Shown in pieces: positions 1-7,436 of a DNA stretch of 64,000 nucleotides. Source of the DNA: Bryobacterales bacterium. GTDB lineage: Bacteria; Acidobacteriota; Terriglobia; Bryobacterales; Bryobacteraceae. The DNA is taken from contig JADLCT010000009.1 in the NCBI GenBank assembly GCA_020847045.1, positions 1-64,000 of the forward strand, given 5' to 3'. A model generated the notes under the pieces. It was given only the letters and a program-made list of their open reading frames with translations. It had not been told where the DNA came from and ran no database searches. Position 1 is the first letter of the stretch. Each line of letters opens with the position of its first letter. Both the position numbers and the translations under genes were made by a program.

Positions 1-902
1 ATGACCCCTACACGGTCAAATGGAATTTCAACGTGCAGTACAACGTCTTCACGAAGACCGCCGTGGAGATCGGCTACTCCGGCCAGAATGCGCGCAAGTT
101 TGCCACCCTGGTGCCCGGCAACACGCCGCCGCCTGGCGTGGGCGCCGTGCAGGACCGCCGGCCCTACCCGAACGTGGGCTTCTACTGGCAGTTCGTTCCG
201 GTGAACGACAGCAACTACAACGGTCTCGAAGTAACGCTGAAGCAGCAGGAGTTCAAAGGCCTTTCGCTGCAGATGGCCTACACTTTCTCGAAGGCTCTCG
301 GCTACAACCAGGGCACCGACCAGACGCTGAACGACCCCTACAATCTGAAGTACGATTGGGGCCCGCTCACCTACGATTACCGCCACCGCTGGGTAACGGC
401 CTTCATCTACAAGCTGCCGATGGCGGCCGGTTGGAGCAAAGGGATGAAGATGATCCTGGGCCACTGGGACATCTCCAATCTGGTTACCCTCCAGGGCGGA
501 GCGCCGTTCACCGTCGGCGTCAGCGGCCCCACGTTGAACAACGGCGCCGGTTCGAATCGCGCCAACATCCTGCGTGATGCCCGGCTCTCTTCCGGCGAAC
601 GCGGCATGAACCGTTGGTTTGACACGACGGCCTTCTCCGCGCCGCCCAACTATGTGTGGGGCTCGCAGGGCAAGGGCATGTTGCGCGCGCCGGGGCTGTT
701 CCAGTGGGACTTCGCCGTGCAGAAGAAGTTCCCGGTCAGCGAAACCATGCGGTTCGCCATTCGCATGGAGGCGCAAAACCTGTTCAACAAGGTGAATTTC
801 GGACCGCCTTCGGCCACGTTGAACTCGCCGAATTTCGGTGTCATCCGCGGATTAAACGGCGTGCCGCGCAACATCCAACTCGCGGGCCGGTTCGAGTTTT
901 AG
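1..902 (+). CDS. TonB-dependent receptor, Oar-like, C-terminal part
   Basis: This is the 3' end of a large outer-membrane receptor; the reading frame is already open at base 3 and the start lies outside the window. The visible ~299 residues contain alternating amphipathic beta-strands with aromatic girdles typical of a porin barrel, and end in the hydrophobic run NIQLAGRFEF, with a terminal Phe as usual for Omp85-inserted barrels. The segment with AFSAPPNYVWGSQGKGMLRAPG followed by WDFAVQKKFPV and RIEAQNLFNKVNFGPP-like wording matches the C-terminus of Oar/carboxypeptidase-regulatory-like TonB receptors that are highly amplified in Solibacter. It should import a bulky ligand through the outer membrane. 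The stop TAG abuts the ATG of the first propeller gene without a gap, which ties it to the downstream island. Confidence 0.85.
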   Translation, partial: DPYTVKWNFNVQYNVFTKTAVEIGYSGQNARKFATLVPGNTPPPGVGAVQDRRPYPNVGFYWQFVPVNDSNYNGLEVTLKQQEFKGLSLQMAYTFSKALGYNQGTDQTLNDPYNLKYDWGPLTYDYRHRWVTAFIYKLPMAAGWSKGMKMILGHWDISNLVTLQGGAPFTVGVSGPTLNNGAGSNRANILRDARLSSGERGMNRWFDTTAFSAPPNYVWGSQGKGMLRAPGLFQWDFAVQKKFPVSETMRFAIRMEAQNLFNKVNFGPPSATLNSPNFGVIRGLNGVPRNIQLAGRFEF

Positions 903-2381
903 ATGAGCCGCGAAACCCGGCGTAGTCTTGTTCGTCATTCGGCCGCCTTGCTGGGCGCAGGCCTCCTGGGACGTGGTTCGTCTCCGGCGGCCGGCGCCCC
1001 GCCGGACCCAGCCGCGCCTCTGCGCATTGGCGGCGATCTGCAGTTGTTCGTTGATGACTACTTCATCGAATCACTCGACGGCGTTCAGCTCGCCTTGCAA
1101 CAGCCGCGGCCCGCGGGCACGGCCATCGCCTTCAACCAGCCGTGGGAAGGCAATGTCAGCAGTTATGTGACGGTGCTGCATGGCGGTGGGAAATACCGGA
1201 TGTACTATCGCGGCGTGAACCTGCCGGAATACAGCAACGCCGGCGCGTTGAAGCCCGGCGAGGTGCTGCTGCCGAAGAACGAAGAGGTCACCTGCTACGC
1301 CGAATCCGGTGACGGCGTCCGGTGGGAAAAACCAAGTCTCGGCATCATTGCCTTCAACGGATCCAAGGCCAACAACATCATTCACGATGGCGTGGCCCGG
1401 CACAACTTCGCGCCTTTCGTGGATACTCATCCAGGCGCCACGGCGGCCAACCGGTATAAGGCTGTCGGCGGCGCGCGCGGCCTGTTTGCGTTCCACTCGG
1501 CCGACGGCATTCACTGGCAGCAGTCCTCGCCCGCGCCCGTCATCACCGATGGCGCGTTCGACTCCTTGAACATCCCCTTTTACGACGAGCGCCGCAAACA
1601 GTACGTTGCCATCTACCGTGACTTCCGCCAGGGCGTGCGCACGGTGAAGTACGCCGAGTCTCCCGACTTTCAAGCATGGACTTCCGGCGTGTGGGCCGAC
1701 TATGGCGACACACCGCCGGAGCAACTTTACACCAACGCGACGACGCCCTACTTCCGCGCGCCGCAGATTTACCTCGCTTTTCCCAAACGCTTCATTCCCT
1801 GGCTGGAGCCGCTTGGCAACGTGCCCGGCAAAGGCGTCTCCGAGCCGGTCTTCATGACCAGCCGTGACGGCATCCATTGGGACCGCCGCTTCATGGAAGC
1901 CTTCGTCCGCCCGGGGCGCGATCCGCGCAACTGGGTGCATCGCAACAATATGATGGCGTGCGGCGTGCATCAAACGGCGCCCGATGAGATGTCCCTCTAC
2001 ATCCTGCGCCACTACAACTGGCCGAGCGCGCATGTCGAACGGCTCACCATGCGGCTGGATGGTTTCGTGAGCGCACACGCCAACTACCGCGGCGGCCGGC
2101 TGACGACGAAGCCATTCCTTCTCGACGGCGCGAACATGGTGCTCAACTTCGCCACATCGGCGGCGGGCGGCATTCGCTATGAAGTGATCGACGAGCACGG
2201 CTATGCGCTGCCCGGCCTGGGCATCGAGCAAACCCGTCCTCTGTATGGCGACTTTATTGATCGCAAGGTGGAGATGCAGCCGGCAAAACGCAACGAGCGC
2301 TCCACGCTCGGCTCGCGCCCGGTTCGCCTCCGCTTTCACATGCGCGACGCGGACCTGTTCTCGGTTAAATTTGAAAACTAG
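903..2381 (+). CDS. Exported beta-propeller glycoside hydrolase-like protein, paralog 1
   Basis: 492 aa. The N-terminus has an Arg-Arg pair (residues 6-7) followed by a hydrophobic stretch and an Ala-rich region to about residue 32, which looks like a Tat signal. The mature part opens with LFVDDYFIE (49-57) and PWEG (80-83), then RMYYRG (99-104) and AESGDGVRWEKP (133-144); SADGIHW-type blade motifs recur. This is the pattern of five-bladed GH43/GH32-like propellers, though I cannot assign a family or prove activity. The C-terminus forms a beta-sandwich-like segment ending in LRFHMRDADLFSVKFEN. It is closest to the next gene (both share PPE-[QH]-LYTN, YFRAP and EAF-RPG...NWV). The ATG follows the receptor stop directly. 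Substrate unknown; secreted carbohydrate-active enzyme or binding protein is the inference. Confidence 0.8.
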   Translation: MSRETRRSLVRHSAALLGAGLLGRGSSPAAGAPPDPAAPLRIGGDLQLFVDDYFIESLDGVQLALQQPRPAGTAIAFNQPWEGNVSSYVTVLHGGGKYRMYYRGVNLPEYSNAGALKPGEVLLPKNEEVTCYAESGDGVRWEKPSLGIIAFNGSKANNIIHDGVARHNFAPFVDTHPGATAANRYKAVGGARGLFAFHSADGIHWQQSSPAPVITDGAFDSLNIPFYDERRKQYVAIYRDFRQGVRTVKYAESPDFQAWTSGVWADYGDTPPEQLYTNATTPYFRAPQIYLAFPKRFIPWLEPLGNVPGKGVSEPVFMTSRDGIHWDRRFMEAFVRPGRDPRNWVHRNNMMACGVHQTAPDEMSLYILRHYNWPSAHVERLTMRLDGFVSAHANYRGGRLTTKPFLLDGANMVLNFATSAAGGIRYEVIDEHGYALPGLGIEQTRPLYGDFIDRKVEMQPAKRNERSTLGSRPVRLRFHMRDADLFSVKFEN

Positions 2382-2384
2382 TGG

Positions 2385-2404
2385 AAGCGTGCAAACGCAC
2401 GCTT
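2385..2404 (+). other. Perfect hairpin between paralogs 1 and 2
   Basis: AAGCGTGC, loop AAAC, then GCACGCTT: an 8-bp perfect stem starting 4 bp after the stop of paralog 1. No T-tract follows, so it is not a standard terminator. It may stabilise the upstream mRNA end or tune expression of the next gene. Confidence 0.5.
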
Positions 2405-2432
2405 GCCGTGTCCACGGAAGGAACCTACGACC

Positions 2433-3899
2433 ATGAGCCTCACCAGAAGAGCTTTCGGCGCGCAGGCAGGCGCCGCCGCGGTGGCGGCAGCCGCACAGAT
2501 GCCGGCCGGGTCCGCCATTCACATTGGCGGACGCCGGGAACTGTTCGTCGACCGCGAACTTATCGCCCAGATGCGGGACACGGATCTGCGCTTAGCCACG
2601 CCGGTGGACGCCGGACCGGTCCTTCGTTTCGATAAGCCGTGGGAGGGGCCCTTCTGCGGTTACACCACGATCATCCGCGACGGTTCGCTCTTCCGTATGT
2701 ACTACCGCGGCGAGCCCACCGTGGGCAAGGACGGGAATGACAATGAGGTGACCTGTTATGCCGAGTCGTCCGATGGGAAGCTGTGGCGGAGGCCGGAGCT
2801 GAATCTGTTTGACGTGGCCGGCGGCAGGCTGAACAACGTGGTGCTGGCTCGGCACACGCCGTTCTCACACAACTTCAGCCCGATGCTGGATGCGCGCCCC
2901 GGCGTGCCCGCCGCGGAACGCTTCAAGGCCGTCGCCGGAGTGCAAAAGACCGGGCTTGCGGCCTTCGTGTCGGCGGACGGCATCCGCTGGAAGAAGCTGC
3001 GGGAAGCGCCGGTGCTCCCTCCGCCCAAGTTGTTCTCGCTCGACTCCCAGAACATCGCCTTCTGGTCCGAAGCCGAACGTAAGTACGTTCTCTATTTCCG
3101 CACCTGGAAGCAGATCGGCAGTGTGAAGTACCGCTGGGTGTCGCGGGCCACCAGCGAGGACTTCCTGAACTGGTCACCATCCGAAGAGATGAGCTATGGC
3201 GACGCGCCGCCGGAGCATCTCTACACGAACCAAACCTCGGCGTACTTCCGAGCGCCGCACATCTACGCCGGTATCTGCGCCCGCTTCATGCCGGGCCGGC
3301 AGATCGTCACCGAAGAACAGGCGGTCGGACTCGGCGTGAACCCCAGCTACTACAAAGATTGTTCGGACGCCGTGCTGGTGACCTCGCGCGGCGGCGCCCG
3401 GTACACACGGACCTTCATGGAGGCCTTCCTGCGGCCCGGCGTGGGTTTGGAAAACTGGGTATCGCGCTCCAACTATCCAGCCTTGAATCTCATCCAGACG
3501 GGGCCCGCGGCGATGTCGTTCTTCGTGAATCGGAACTATGGACAGCCCACGTCCTATCTGCGGCGCTACGAGCTTCGCCTGGATGGCCTGGCCTCGGTGC
3601 GCGCCCCATATGCGGGCGGCGAATTCGTCACCAAGCCGGTGATTTTCGAGGGCTCGAAACTGGAACTGAACTTTTCGACTTCGGCGCCGGGCAGCGTTCG
3701 CGTGGAGTTGCAGAGCGCAAGCGGAGCACCCCTACCCGGCTACACGCTGGAAGACTCCCGCGAACTCATCGGCGATGAGATCGAGCATGTGTACGCGTGG
3801 CGGAACGGGCCGGACGTGTCGGCGCTGCAAGGAAAACCCGTGCGCCTCCGCTTCGTGATGAAGGATGCGGACCTCTTCGCGTTCCGCTTCCGCGCCTAG
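2433..3899 (+). CDS. Exported beta-propeller glycoside hydrolase-like protein, paralog 2
   Basis: 488 aa from the ATG at 2433. This start is preferred over the ATG at 2403 because it gives a clean Tat-like leader (MSLTRRAFGAQAG, hydrophobic Ala stretch to about 27) and has GGAAGGA about ten bases upstream. It shares the whole architecture of paralog 1: ELFVDRELI (36-44), KPWEG (68-72), FRMYYRGEP (87-95), CYAESSDGKLWRRPEL (108-123), PPEHLYTN, YFRAPHIY, FMEAFLRPG...NWVSRSN and a C-terminus VRLRFVMKDADLFAFRF. It is therefore a tandem paralog, separated from paralog 1 by a short hairpin-containing spacer and probably cotranscribed. Function by resemblance only: exported propeller of GH43/GH32-like appearance; catalytic acids not identified. 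Confidence 0.8.
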   Translation: MSLTRRAFGAQAGAAAVAAAAQMPAGSAIHIGGRRELFVDRELIAQMRDTDLRLATPVDAGPVLRFDKPWEGPFCGYTTIIRDGSLFRMYYRGEPTVGKDGNDNEVTCYAESSDGKLWRRPELNLFDVAGGRLNNVVLARHTPFSHNFSPMLDARPGVPAAERFKAVAGVQKTGLAAFVSADGIRWKKLREAPVLPPPKLFSLDSQNIAFWSEAERKYVLYFRTWKQIGSVKYRWVSRATSEDFLNWSPSEEMSYGDAPPEHLYTNQTSAYFRAPHIYAGICARFMPGRQIVTEEQAVGLGVNPSYYKDCSDAVLVTSRGGARYTRTFMEAFLRPGVGLENWVSRSNYPALNLIQTGPAAMSFFVNRNYGQPTSYLRRYELRLDGLASVRAPYAGGEFVTKPVIFEGSKLELNFSTSAPGSVRVELQSASGAPLPGYTLEDSRELIGDEIEHVYAWRNGPDVSALQGKPVRLRFVMKDADLFAFRFRA

Positions 3900-3910
3900 G
3901 ACCGGCCCGC

Positions 3911-4903
3911 TCAAACGCTCCAGTCGAACACGGCCGCCGCCATCTCCTTGGAGCGCCCCAACGCCAGTTCATAGGCGTCGCGCATGTCGTGCCACGGCAT
4001 GCGGTGCGTGATGATGCGCTCCAGCGGAAGCCGCCCGGCGCGCATGTAGTCGAAGATCAGTTCGAGATTGCGGCGAAGGTTGAAGGCCACATCGTGCGGC
4101 CCGGCCTCGGTGCGCGGCGAATAGCCGGAGCCCATCAGCGTAAGCTGCTTGGCATAGAGCCATGAGGCGTCCAGAGGGTTGAACTCCGGCGGAGCCTGCG
4201 CCCGGCCGGGGAAGCCAAGTATGCTGATGCGTCCGCCGTAGCGCGCCGCCGCGATCGCATCGCGATAAGCGGCCCAGGGGTTCGCCGTGAGCACCACCAG
4301 GTCGCTATCGAGAGCCGCCAGCGCACTGTCTCCTGAGGTGACCGCCACGCCGGCGCCCATGATTGTGGCCAGGGCATTGCGGAAGGCTGAGTTTCCGATC
4401 GCCGTCACGCGCGCGCCCATGGCTACCGCCACGGCAACCGTGCAGAGTCCAATCACCCCGAGCCCTACGACGGCAACGCGTTCGCCCGCCTCGTAGCGCG
4501 CCTGGCGCATACCCGCCACACCCAGTTGCGTAAGATAAGCCAGCGATGCGCCGGCCGGATCGACGCCTTCCGGCACGCGCACAAGCAGATCGTCCGCACG
4601 GGCCAGGTAGGCCGATTGATGTGGACGCATGGAAAAGACGCGATCGCCCACGCTCCACTTCGAGCCCTCGCCAACCGCCGTGACCGTGCCGACATGAGAA
4701 TACCCGACGGCGCGCGGATAATCGGGCGCGCCTGGCACCTCCGTGGACCGACCCTCATAGTTGCCGAGATCGGTACCCGTCGACAGCGCGGTCACCTCGG
4801 CCTTCACCACAACCTCGCCCACGCCTGGCCGCGATCCTTCGATCTCTTCTTCCACGAAGCGGAGGTCGCGCGCGCCGAACAGCATGGCTTTTTGAATCCG
4901 CAT
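3911..4903 (-). CDS. Medium-chain dehydrogenase/reductase, zinc-less
   Basis: 330 aa of the MDR superfamily. The GroES-like N-terminal fold covers roughly residues 1-130 (GVGEVVVKAEVTALSTGTDL, RAVGYSHVGTVTAVG, VGDRVF), followed by a Rossmann domain with GLGVIG at 147-152. The catalytic zinc ligands of classical alcohol dehydrogenases are missing: the usual Cys before the TD motif is replaced in STGTDL, and no four-Cys structural zinc lobe is visible. It probably oxidises or reduces a small sugar-derived or alcohol substrate with NAD(P). It lies directly behind the PhyH gene on the minus strand with a zero-base TAG/ATG junction, so the two enzymes are likely coexpressed and may act in sequence. 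It converges with paralog 2, leaving only 11 bp between the stops. Confidence 0.75.
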   Translation of the reverse strand: MRIQKAMLFGARDLRFVEEEIEGSRPGVGEVVVKAEVTALSTGTDLGNYEGRSTEVPGAPDYPRAVGYSHVGTVTAVGEGSKWSVGDRVFSMRPHQSAYLARADDLLVRVPEGVDPAGASLAYLTQLGVAGMRQARYEAGERVAVVGLGVIGLCTVAVAVAMGARVTAIGNSAFRNALATIMGAGVAVTSGDSALAALDSDLVVLTANPWAAYRDAIAAARYGGRISILGFPGRAQAPPEFNPLDASWLYAKQLTLMGSGYSPRTEAGPHDVAFNLRRNLELIFDYMRAGRLPLERIITHRMPWHDMRDAYELALGRSKEMAAAVFDWSV

Positions 4904-5626
4904 CTAGCTATCCACCACGGGAAAATCCGTGACGCCCTTGAGTCGCGACGCATCCGTGAGGCGAACCTCCGGCGACATGTAGATGAACAGCAGTCCGCGC
5001 CGGTCGTGCGGACTGCTGTTCGGATCGCTGCGATGCACCGTCAGGCAGTGGTGAATCACCACGGAGCCTTTCGTCACCTGAATCGCTTCCTCCGCGCACG
5101 CCGCGGGCACGGCGCTGGCGGCAAGGCGCAGCGAGTTGCCCGTGACCCCCGATGGCTCATGCGGAAGCTCGCCCAGCGTGTGCGAGCCTTTCAGGAATCG
5201 CACGCAGCCGTTCTCGATAGTGGTGTCGTCGAGCGCGATCCAGGCCGTGGCCATCTCCGCCGGCGCAAAAGGCCAGTACGGCATGTCCTGGTGCCAGGGC
5301 ACCTCGGTGCCCACAAGGCCGGGCTTGAGAAACATCTGCGAGGAGTACAAACGCAGAGGCGACCCGAGTAGCTCGCGCATCACGCCGGTCAGCGCCGGCC
5401 GCCTCGCCAGATCGTAAAAGAAGCTGCTGTATTGATGCAGGCGGAATGCGTTCCGAAGCCGGGGCGGGTTGCTGCCCGGCTCGTACACCAGTTCATGCAC
5501 AGGCAGACCGCTCTCTCCGCTGAGAAGTTTGCCCACCTGGCTTTCAATCTCCGCAAGCTCGGCGGCGCTGAACAGTTCCCGCGCCACCACAATGCCATCC
5601 CGCCGCCAGTCACCTTCCAATTTCAT
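4904..5626 (-). CDS. Phytanoyl-CoA dioxygenase family (PhyH) oxygenase
   Basis: 240 aa, a non-haem Fe(II)/2-oxoglutarate-dependent oxygenase of the PhyH family. The 2-His-1-carboxylate site is visible as H112-x-D114 in VPWHQDMPYWPF and the distal His near 198 in the segment HHCLTVHRSDPN, followed by an Arg about 11 residues later that should hold 2-oxoglutarate. The family hydroxylates small molecules, and members in sugar gene clusters can demethylate or hydroxylate ligands; the substrate here is unknown. It is the first gene of a two-gene minus-strand unit with the MDR dehydrogenase and is divergent from paralog 3, with about 205 bp of shared upstream DNA. Confidence 0.85.
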   Translation of the reverse strand: MKLEGDWRRDGIVVARELFSAAELAEIESQVGKLLSGESGLPVHELVYEPGSNPPRLRNAFRLHQYSSFFYDLARRPALTGVMRELLGSPLRLYSSQMFLKPGLVGTEVPWHQDMPYWPFAPAEMATAWIALDDTTIENGCVRFLKGSHTLGELPHEPSGVTGNSLRLAASAVPAACAEEAIQVTKGSVVIHHCLTVHRSDPNSSPHDRRGLLFIYMSPEVRLTDASRLKGVTDFPVVDS

Positions 5627-5703
5627 ACCGTGACTCCTCGCTCCTTATGATTTGAACCTCGTCCATCATCACGTCTCCAAACGGTACACGCGCCGCGTCT
5701 ATT

Positions 5704-5766
5704 CAGTCTACTGGCGGCGCATGCGGCGGCCGGTACGCCCGCGCGGCTTCCGTCCAGTGGACTGGA
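5704..5766. promoter_or_regulatory. Two CAGT-N2-ACTG dyads in a divergent promoter region
   Basis: CAGT-CT-ACTG at 5704-5713 and TCCAGT-GG-ACTGGA at 5753-5766 lie between the divergent PhyH and paralog 3 genes. Their centres are 51 bp apart, close to five helical turns. They may be a pair of operator sites for a dimeric repressor; the motif is short and chance is not excluded. Confidence 0.3.
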
Positions 5767-5817
5767 TGGGCGGTACGGCTTTGTCCCAAACGGGTCTAGA
5801 TACGAGCACGCGAAGAC

Positions 5818-5823
5818 TAGAAT
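5818..5823 (+). promoter_or_regulatory. -10 element TAGAAT, short-leader promoter
   Basis: TAGAAT ends 8 nt before the ATG of paralog 3. Transcription would start almost at the ATG, predicting a leaderless or nearly leaderless mRNA. No good -35 is seen. Confidence 0.45.
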
Positions 5824-5831
5824 GAGTCCAC

Positions 5832-7436
5832 ATGCAATGTAGGATCACGCACCTGCTCACACCGCTGGCGCTGGCCATGCTGATGGGCGCGCCGTGCGCG
5901 CATGCGCAGGAAAGCTCCGGCCGCACGCCCGCCGAGGGAGTCATGGTCTTCTTTCCGTTTGATGACCACTCGTTGCCGTGGCGCGACAACCTGAAGGTCA
6001 CTATGCGCCAGCCGGTGAAGCACGCGGACAATCCGGTTCTTCGCGCCGGTGCTCCCGGATCCGTGGACGACATCGGGGCCATCCTCTACGGTACGGTGAT
6101 TCAGGAAAGAGGCAAGCTGCGCATGTGGTACCTTGCCTGGCCTCAGCCGGATGGCCGCATCGCCGGCGACGCCGAATTTCTGAAAACCTACCGGCCTATC
6201 GGCTATGCCGAAAGCACGGACGGCATCCACTGGACCAAGCCCACGCTGAACCTGGTGAATTTTCGCGGCAGTAGCGCGAACAACCTTGTGCTGGTGGAGC
6301 CCGGTTCGGCCGCCTACAGCAAGACGAGCGACTTCATCAGCGTGCTGCTCGACGAGAGCGACCCCGACCCCGCGCGCCGCTACAAGATGGCCTACATCAC
6401 CGAGGATGCGCCGCGCCGCAACGCCTCCACGGCGACGGCGGTAAGCCCCGATGGGCTGCGCTGGCGTCTGGTGAATGACGACATGATCAGCGGCGGGCAC
6501 TTCGAGAACACCTCTCTGGTGCGCTTTCAGGGACTCTACTATGCGTCCGGCCAGAACCTCGAAGGCTGGCAGGGCAACCTGATGGACGGTTCTCCGGCGG
6601 GCCGAACGATGACGGTGTTCTTCAGCCCGGACTTTCGAACTTGGTCGCGGGAGCGCGCCTTCGCCTTCTACCGCCCCGCGTATCAACGAGCGCCAATCAC
6701 GAAGGGACAGGAGGTGCACATGGGCGCCGGCTTGTGGAATCGCGGCAACGTGATTCTCGGCGCCTATGGCCGCTGGTATGGAGAGACCATCACAGGAAAA
6801 CCCGTCCGCCTGGGTGGTTTGAAAATGGACCTGGGACTGGTGGTGAGCAACGACGCCATCCATTACCGCGAGCCCGTCCGCGACTATCTGCTTCTTTCCC
6901 GCGGTGGCCCTTCCGAATGGGATTCCGAGGCGCTGCTGCAAGGCAATGCGTTTGCCAATATGGGTGACAAGACGTTGATCTGGTACAGCCACTGGTATAC
7001 GAGCCTTGCCTACCCGCTTCCGCTGCTCCCGGCGCAGGCCGGGCATAAGCCGCAGGCCATCGGTCTGGCCACGCTGCCCCGCGACCGCTTCGGCTACTTC
7101 AGCAAGCTCATGCCCGCGCCGCGCACGGACCGGAGAGGCGTCGTGCTGCCTGCCGCCGCCAGCGTCCTCTCGCAGCCCTTTACTCCCGCGCCAGGCTTCC
7201 GCCTGTACGCGAATGCCGAGCACGTGTCTCCGGCCGCCGCGCTGGCCATCGAACTCACCGGCGTCAACGGAGAACCGCTTCCCGGCTATACGGCGCAATT
7301 GGACCAGGAGGGCTTGAAATCGCCGGTTGTGTGGAGGTCCGGCGCAGTCCTGCCCTCCGGGCGGCCGTTGCGGCTTCGTGTCACCTGGCCGGCGGACGCC
7401 GATCCCCATCTATACGCGCTGTACGTGGAGAAATGA
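5832..7436 (+). CDS. Exported beta-propeller glycoside hydrolase-like protein, paralog 3
   Basis: 534 aa. A Sec signal peptide with a short basic start, hydrophobic core and AHA-Q cleavage site at about residue 25 replaces the Tat-like leader of paralogs 1 and 2. Shared family motifs are NPVLR, a YGTV strand, KLRMWYLAW, GYAESTDGIHWTKPTLNLVNF and NNLV, then further blade motifs (SPDGLRW, SNDAIHYREP). The C-terminus is a beta-sandwich-like LPGYTAQLD...PLRLRVTWPADADPHLYALYVEK. It groups with the paralogs at 9013 and 11879 rather than with the first two. The stop TGA overlaps the ATGATG at the start of the next gene, so the two are coupled. Catalytic acids are not assigned; exported carbohydrate-active enzyme is the inference. 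Confidence 0.8.
   Translation: MQCRITHLLTPLALAMLMGAPCAHAQESSGRTPAEGVMVFFPFDDHSLPWRDNLKVTMRQPVKHADNPVLRAGAPGSVDDIGAILYGTVIQERGKLRMWYLAWPQPDGRIAGDAEFLKTYRPIGYAESTDGIHWTKPTLNLVNFRGSSANNLVLVEPGSAAYSKTSDFISVLLDESDPDPARRYKMAYITEDAPRRNASTATAVSPDGLRWRLVNDDMISGGHFENTSLVRFQGLYYASGQNLEGWQGNLMDGSPAGRTMTVFFSPDFRTWSRERAFAFYRPAYQRAPITKGQEVHMGAGLWNRGNVILGAYGRWYGETITGKPVRLGGLKMDLGLVVSNDAIHYREPVRDYLLLSRGGPSEWDSEALLQGNAFANMGDKTLIWYSHWYTSLAYPLPLLPAQAGHKPQAIGLATLPRDRFGYFSKLMPAPRTDRRGVVLPAAASVLSQPFTPAPGFRLYANAEHVSPAAALAIELTGVNGEPLPGYTAQLDQEGLKSPVVWRSGAVLPSGRPLRLRVTWPADADPHLYALYVEK

Noticed and set aside
5817-7409. 530-aa minus-strand frame opposite paralog 3
   Set aside because: Antisense shadow; no signal peptide or motif, while the plus-strand protein has a signal peptide and family motifs.
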